From Novipirellula artificiosorum (GTDB lineage Bacteria > Planctomycetota > Planctomycetia > Pirellulales > Pirellulaceae): a stretch of 64,000 nt of DNA. The stretch's first letter is position 1. Every line of letters starts with the position of its first letter. The translations under genes were made by a program, and so were the position numbers. The stretch is taken from assembly GCF_007860135.1 (NCBI RefSeq), contig NZ_SJPV01000003.1, positions 603,704 through 667,703 on the forward strand, given 5' to 3'. Below are positions 61,049-64,000 of the stretch, one piece after another. The notes beneath the pieces are model-generated. The model made no database searches. It was given only the letters and a program-made list of their open reading frames with translations, and was not told the origin of the DNA.

Positions 61049-62433
61049 CTTGCTCGCTTGAACCGATCGGTCACCATGGATCCGTCGGCAATCGTGATCT
61101 TCACCGGAATCGCCTCTGCGGGCAACCGATCCTTGCAGTGCTCTCGCATCCGTTGCTTCAGTTCACCCAGCTTCATCGACCCGCTCAACGTCAACCTCGC
61201 CATTACCACTTGCCCCATCAACGGATGTGCTTGGCCACTGACGGACGCTTCGGAAACCACGGGCATTTCCAACAGCACACTCTCGACTTCCACGGGTGAG
61301 ACTTTTGTTCCACCGACGTTGATGAAATCCGATTTTCGTCCCAATATCTTCATCCAATCACCACGTACGTCCACTTCATCATTGGTATCCATGAACCCCT
61401 CGGCATCGAATGGCGACGGCGCGTTTAAATACCCCAGCATCGCGGTGTGGGCTTTGACCCACAACCGTCCATCGACGACCTTGGTTTCATAGCCTTCGCC
61501 CCCGACCTTCATCCACAACGAACCATTGTTCTCGGACTTCGATTTCAAAATCCCCAATTCCGTCGTTCCGTACGTTTGCAATAGCTCCGCGTTGGGAAAG
61601 GCTTCGCGAAGCCGCGCCAGTACACTCGGCGGCATCGCTTCGGATCCGTAGGTAATCCGCCTTAGGGATGACAACTCAAAACTCTCGCTCACATTCGACA
61701 AAAGCAACAAGTTCAAAAATGTGGGTGATACCGGCAACACTTCGATCTTGTAGTGCTCGATCGCCTCGGCAACCGCTTCGGGTGTTCTGGCGCGTGGAAC
61801 CACCAGGGTGCCGCCATGCGAGAGCACATACATCGATGTATTGACACCACCAATATGGTCGATGTGCATGAACGCCATCATGTTCCCGACTTGGCGAGGT
61901 TGTGAGTATCGCAGTCGCAATCGGTCCAAGTCCTGAACCGCCGCCTTCGGATCGCCAGTGGTTCCAGACGTAAAGAGCACCAGTCCCGCATGTTTTTCAG
62001 CGGAGAGTTGATCATAGAGGGGGTGCCGATCAGAATCATCGCCACCGTAGCGGAACTCGCCAAGAGTTTCGGTGGTTTCGCTGCGCGGATCGAAAGTCTC
62101 TGCGACTTCCGCTACGTTTTTGTTCTTGTCCACGGCGTGCGTTACATGGGCGATGCTCATCAAGCGATTGATTCGCGGCTTGGCATCGTCGGGCATCGGC
62201 ACAGCGACCGCTTTCATATCCGCCAGCGTCACGAACATCGCCACCGATTCAGGCGAATAGCGTCCTGGAAACGCGACGACCGAACGTGAGGTCACTCCAG
62301 CGTCGCGAAGTTTTGCCTCAAGACGCCGCATCATTTCGACCATTTCCCCGTACGTGACCGTCTCATCGTTTCCGCCACCCGCAAAGCAAACACGATCTCG
62401 ATATTCGGTAAGCGTTGATTTCCAATCGTTCAT
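61045..62433 (-). CDS. AMP-dependent acyl ligase with an in-frame repeat insertion
   Basis: 462 residues from ATG 62433, which overlaps the SDR stop by 4 bases. ATP-binding motif LFTSGTTGDPKAAV, TYGTTELG, and the end domain KILGRKSDFINVGGTKVSPVEVE with lysine near the C-terminus (PVKITIADG region) place it in the acyl/aryl-CoA ligase superfamily. Substrate unknown; it is short for the family. Residues about 107-129 (AEVAETFDPRSETTETLGEF) are encoded by a family C repeat. The stop TAG is also in such a repeat. With the SDR it may activate and reduce an acyl group for a surface lipid or glycan. Confidence 0.82.
   Translation of the reverse strand: MNDWKSTLTEYRDRVCFAGGGNDETVTYGEMVEMMRRLEAKLRDAGVTSRSVVAFPGRYSPESVAMFVTLADMKAVAVPMPDDAKPRINRLMSIAHVTHAVDKNKNVAEVAETFDPRSETTETLGEFRYGGDDSDRHPLYDQLSAEKHAGLVLFTSGTTGDPKAAVQDLDRLRLRYSQPRQVGNMMAFMHIDHIGGVNTSMYVLSHGGTLVVPRARTPEAVAEAIEHYKIEVLPVSPTFLNLLLLSNVSESFELSSLRRITYGSEAMPPSVLARLREAFPNAELLQTYGTTELGILKSKSENNGSLWMKVGGEGYETKVVDGRLWVKAHTAMLGYLNAPSPFDAEGFMDTNDEVDVRGDWMKILGRKSDFINVGGTKVSPVEVESVLLEMPVVSEASVSGQAHPLMGQVVMARLTLSGSMKLGELKQRMREHCKDRLPAEAIPVKITIADGSMVTDRFKRAR
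62047..62115. repeat. Family C palindrome inside the AMP-ligase coding sequence
   Basis: A 69-base palindrome from GTAGCGGAACTC to CTTCCGCTAC, the same length as the intergenic copy at 9331-9399. 69 is 23 codons, so the frame is kept. Confidence 0.9.
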
Positions 62434-63143
62434 CCCGCACCTCCCAAATAGAGAACTTGCCCGGTTACAAAATCGCTTCTTGGATCGACAAAAAAATCGA
62501 TTACGTTGATCACATCTTCGACGGTCCCCCAGCGCGGGATCGCTTGACGTGCAATCAGAGCCTCGAGTTTTTCTTCGGCGATCCCACGAATCAGATCCGT
62601 ACGGACCGGCGTGGGCCCGACGACATTGACCGTAATGCCCATGGGCCCAAGCTCTTTGGCCAAAACCCGCGACCATTGTTCGATCGCCGCTTTGGTTGCG
62701 GAATAGATCGCTTCGCCTTCAAGACGATAGGGAACGGCGACGGTCGAGAAATTGACGATTCTGGGGTTTGTACCAGACCGCAGCAAGCGAATGGCGGAAT
62801 GGGTGATCGAAACCATCGAGTTCAGGTTCAACTCGACCACGTTGCGAGCGATTTGAGGGGGCTGCAGAGCGACCGGAGCCATCGAGGCAACGCCGGCGTT
62901 GTTGATCAGCACATCCAAGCCGCCGTGTTCTTTACGAACCGTCCGCATCATCGCCGTCACTGCATCCGCATCGTTAAGATCCAGAGCAAAGTGGCAGAAG
63001 TGATCGGAATCGATCGGCGGCAGCGACCGAGAGCAGCCGATCACCAGAGAGTCGGCCGCCAAAAAGTGTTCGGCGAGCGCCAGCCCAATGCCGCGGCTAC
63101 AACCGGTGATCAACACACGTCGTTTCGTCTCACAATTACTCAT
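62430..63143 (-). CDS. Short-chain dehydrogenase/reductase (FabG-like)
   Basis: 237 residues from ATG 63143. VLITGCSRGIGLALAEHF (Rossmann TGxxxGIG, about 10-25), NNAGVASMAP, catalytic NFSTVAVP Ser with Tyr and Lys in YSATKAAIEQW, and ITVNVVGPTPVRTD. End GQVLYLGGAG. It resembles FabG-type ketoacyl reductases; the true substrate is not known. A family C repeat lies directly before the start codon, leaving no room for a normal ribosome binding site; an upstream in-frame ATG (63179) would read through the repeat. Confidence 0.85.
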   Translation of the reverse strand: MSNCETKRRVLITGCSRGIGLALAEHFLAADSLVIGCSRSLPPIDSDHFCHFALDLNDADAVTAMMRTVRKEHGGLDVLINNAGVASMAPVALQPPQIARNVVELNLNSMVSITHSAIRLLRSGTNPRIVNFSTVAVPYRLEGEAIYSATKAAIEQWSRVLAKELGPMGITVNVVGPTPVRTDLIRGIAEEKLEALIARQAIPRWGTVEDVINVIDFFVDPRSDFVTGQVLYLGGAG

Positions 63144-63144
63144 C

Positions 63145-63265
63145 GTAGCGGAATTCACAGAGAATTTCGTTTCATGCAATCATCACAATCATTGTAGCGG
63201 AATTCGCAGAGAATTTCGGTCCGAGCGTATCCAAACCCACCGAAACTCTCTGCGAGTTCCGCTAC
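63145..63265. repeat. Family C repeats, one single and one paired copy
   Basis: GTAGCGGAATTCACAGAGAA at 63145 and a 72-base palindrome at 63194-63265 (GTAGCGGAATTCGCAG ... CTGCGAGTTCCGCTAC). They lie between the SDR start codon and the RAYT at 63289. Confidence 0.9.
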
Positions 63266-63288
63266 AATGATACCCGGGGAATCTGATC

Positions 63289-63876
63289 ATGGACTCTTCA
63301 TCACAATCACGACTTCGTCGATTGCCGGCTGAGTTTTATCGGGGATACGCATGGGTTCATTGGATCATGACCATCGACGACCGTCGCACGGCCTGGCTTG
63401 ACGGCAAGTTCTATTACAAGTTTCGAGAAATTCTGACTCATGTTGCGTTTCGCAATCAGATTGCCTGCCCCATTTTTTGCATGATGCCCGACCACATTCA
63501 TCTTCTTTGCTGTGGTCTAGCCGAGTCGACTGATCAGCGGGTTGCAATGAAGCGGCTTCGCTTAGACGCGAATGATTGTTTGAAACGAATTGGCTACAGC
63601 TTTCAGCGTCAACCGTATGATCATGTGCTACGCGACAAGGAACTGGAAAAAGATGCGATCGAAAGCGTCTGCGACTACATTGCTCGCAATCCAGAACGCA
63701 AAGGATTGGTTCCGATTGATGGATTTGCAGACTATCCCTATACCAGTTGTTTACTGCCGGGATATCCACAAATTCGTCTATTCGAGCCAACAAGTTGGGA
63801 CACCGTGTGGCGAACGATCTCATTTTTAAAACGCACCCAATGCTTCCACACTCCTGATCCAAAACGCACCCCGTAG
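63289..63876 (+). CDS. REP-associated tyrosine transposase (RAYT), family C
   Basis: 195 residues. YRGYAWVHWIMTIDDR, the His-hydrophobic-His motif FCMMPDHIHLLCCG (about 62-75), and YDHVLRDKELEKDAIESVCDYIARNPER with the likely catalytic Tyr (about 104-135, in parts). Compared with the RAYTs at 41064 and 45733 it has another N-terminus, so the three are not recent duplicates. All family C repeats in the window bar one are within 4 kb of it. Confidence 0.82.
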   Translation: MDSSSQSRLRRLPAEFYRGYAWVHWIMTIDDRRTAWLDGKFYYKFREILTHVAFRNQIACPIFCMMPDHIHLLCCGLAESTDQRVAMKRLRLDANDCLKRIGYSFQRQPYDHVLRDKELEKDAIESVCDYIARNPERKGLVPIDGFADYPYTSCLLPGYPQIRLFEPTSWDTVWRTISFLKRTQCFHTPDPKRTP

Positions 63877-63894
63877 GGACCGTCCGCAAATAAA

Positions 63895-64000
63895 CTATCG
63901 AGGTTTGCATCGCTTGCGTGGTGCGATTTCATAATTCCAATCGCCATGGAATGCGTTACGCTTGAGTTTGATTTCTGACATTTCGAAATCTGTAATCTTG
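63895..64000 (-). CDS. C-terminal end of an ISAzo13-type transposase (partial)
   Basis: The minus strand is open from the window edge to TAG at 63895-63897 and encodes about 34 residues with EIKLKRNAFHGDWNYEIAPR near the end. FHG(D/E)WNY is the hallmark C-terminal motif of ISAzo13-family transposases. The rest lies outside the window. Confidence 0.6.
   Translation of the reverse strand, partial: KITDFEMSEIKLKRNAFHGDWNYEIAPRKRCKPR

Overview
The window looks like chromosomal DNA from a marine planctomycete of the Pirellulaceae (Rhodopirellula / Novipirellula / Stieleria type). Three things point there: secreted proteins combining beta-propellers with planctomycete-style CVGCH cytochrome motifs; PEP-CTERM proteins with a PEP-CTERM-associated FemAB protein; and very many REP-like palindromes with REP-associated tyrosine transposases (RAYTs). 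No rRNA, tRNA, CRISPR array or replication origin was seen.

Layout. 0-5 kb: the 3' part of a rhodanese protein, a secreted heparinase II/III-like lyase, an ISL3 transposase relic and an IclR regulator. 5.4-9.3 kb: an operon divergent from the IclR gene, encoding a Tat-exported lyxose-isomerase-like cupin, a VOC protein, DhaK, DhaL and an LsrF-type aldolase; it reads as an isomerase-kinase-aldolase sugar route. 9.5-18.9 kb: three secreted redox proteins, two of them giant hydrazine-synthase-alpha-like proteins with a degenerate FGE-type C-terminus. 19-21 kb: an ECF sigma factor and its likely membrane partner. 21-33.6 kb: envelope functions (DUF218, a DevBCA-like exporter, FemAB, PEP-CTERM protein, RND pump and adaptor).

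33.9-48.9 kb is the most unusual part: three FeeM-like N-acyl amino acid synthase paralogues, a LuxR-type response regulator, two degenerate receiver-like proteins, an intact FabF-type ketosynthase, a ThiF-type E1-like enzyme, a nitroreductase-like protein and an SAM methyltransferase. I read it as an N-acyl amino acid natural-product locus. It ends at a nested mobile element (48.9-56.0 kb): an IS66 element split by an IS3-like element, itself split by a large serine recombinase element.

56-63.2 kb: a PEP-CTERM protein, a small secreted protein, a glycosyltransferase, two acyl/acetyltransferases, an AMP-ligase and an SDR, probably surface glycan or lipid modification. The window closes with a RAYT and the tail of an ISAzo13-type transposase.

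A theme across the window is three RAYT genes, each bordered by its own repeat family (called A, B and C here), with two further palindromic families (D, E). Four genes take their stop codon TAG from the repeat, two have repeats abutting their start codon, and two carry a whole repeat in frame inside the coding sequence.
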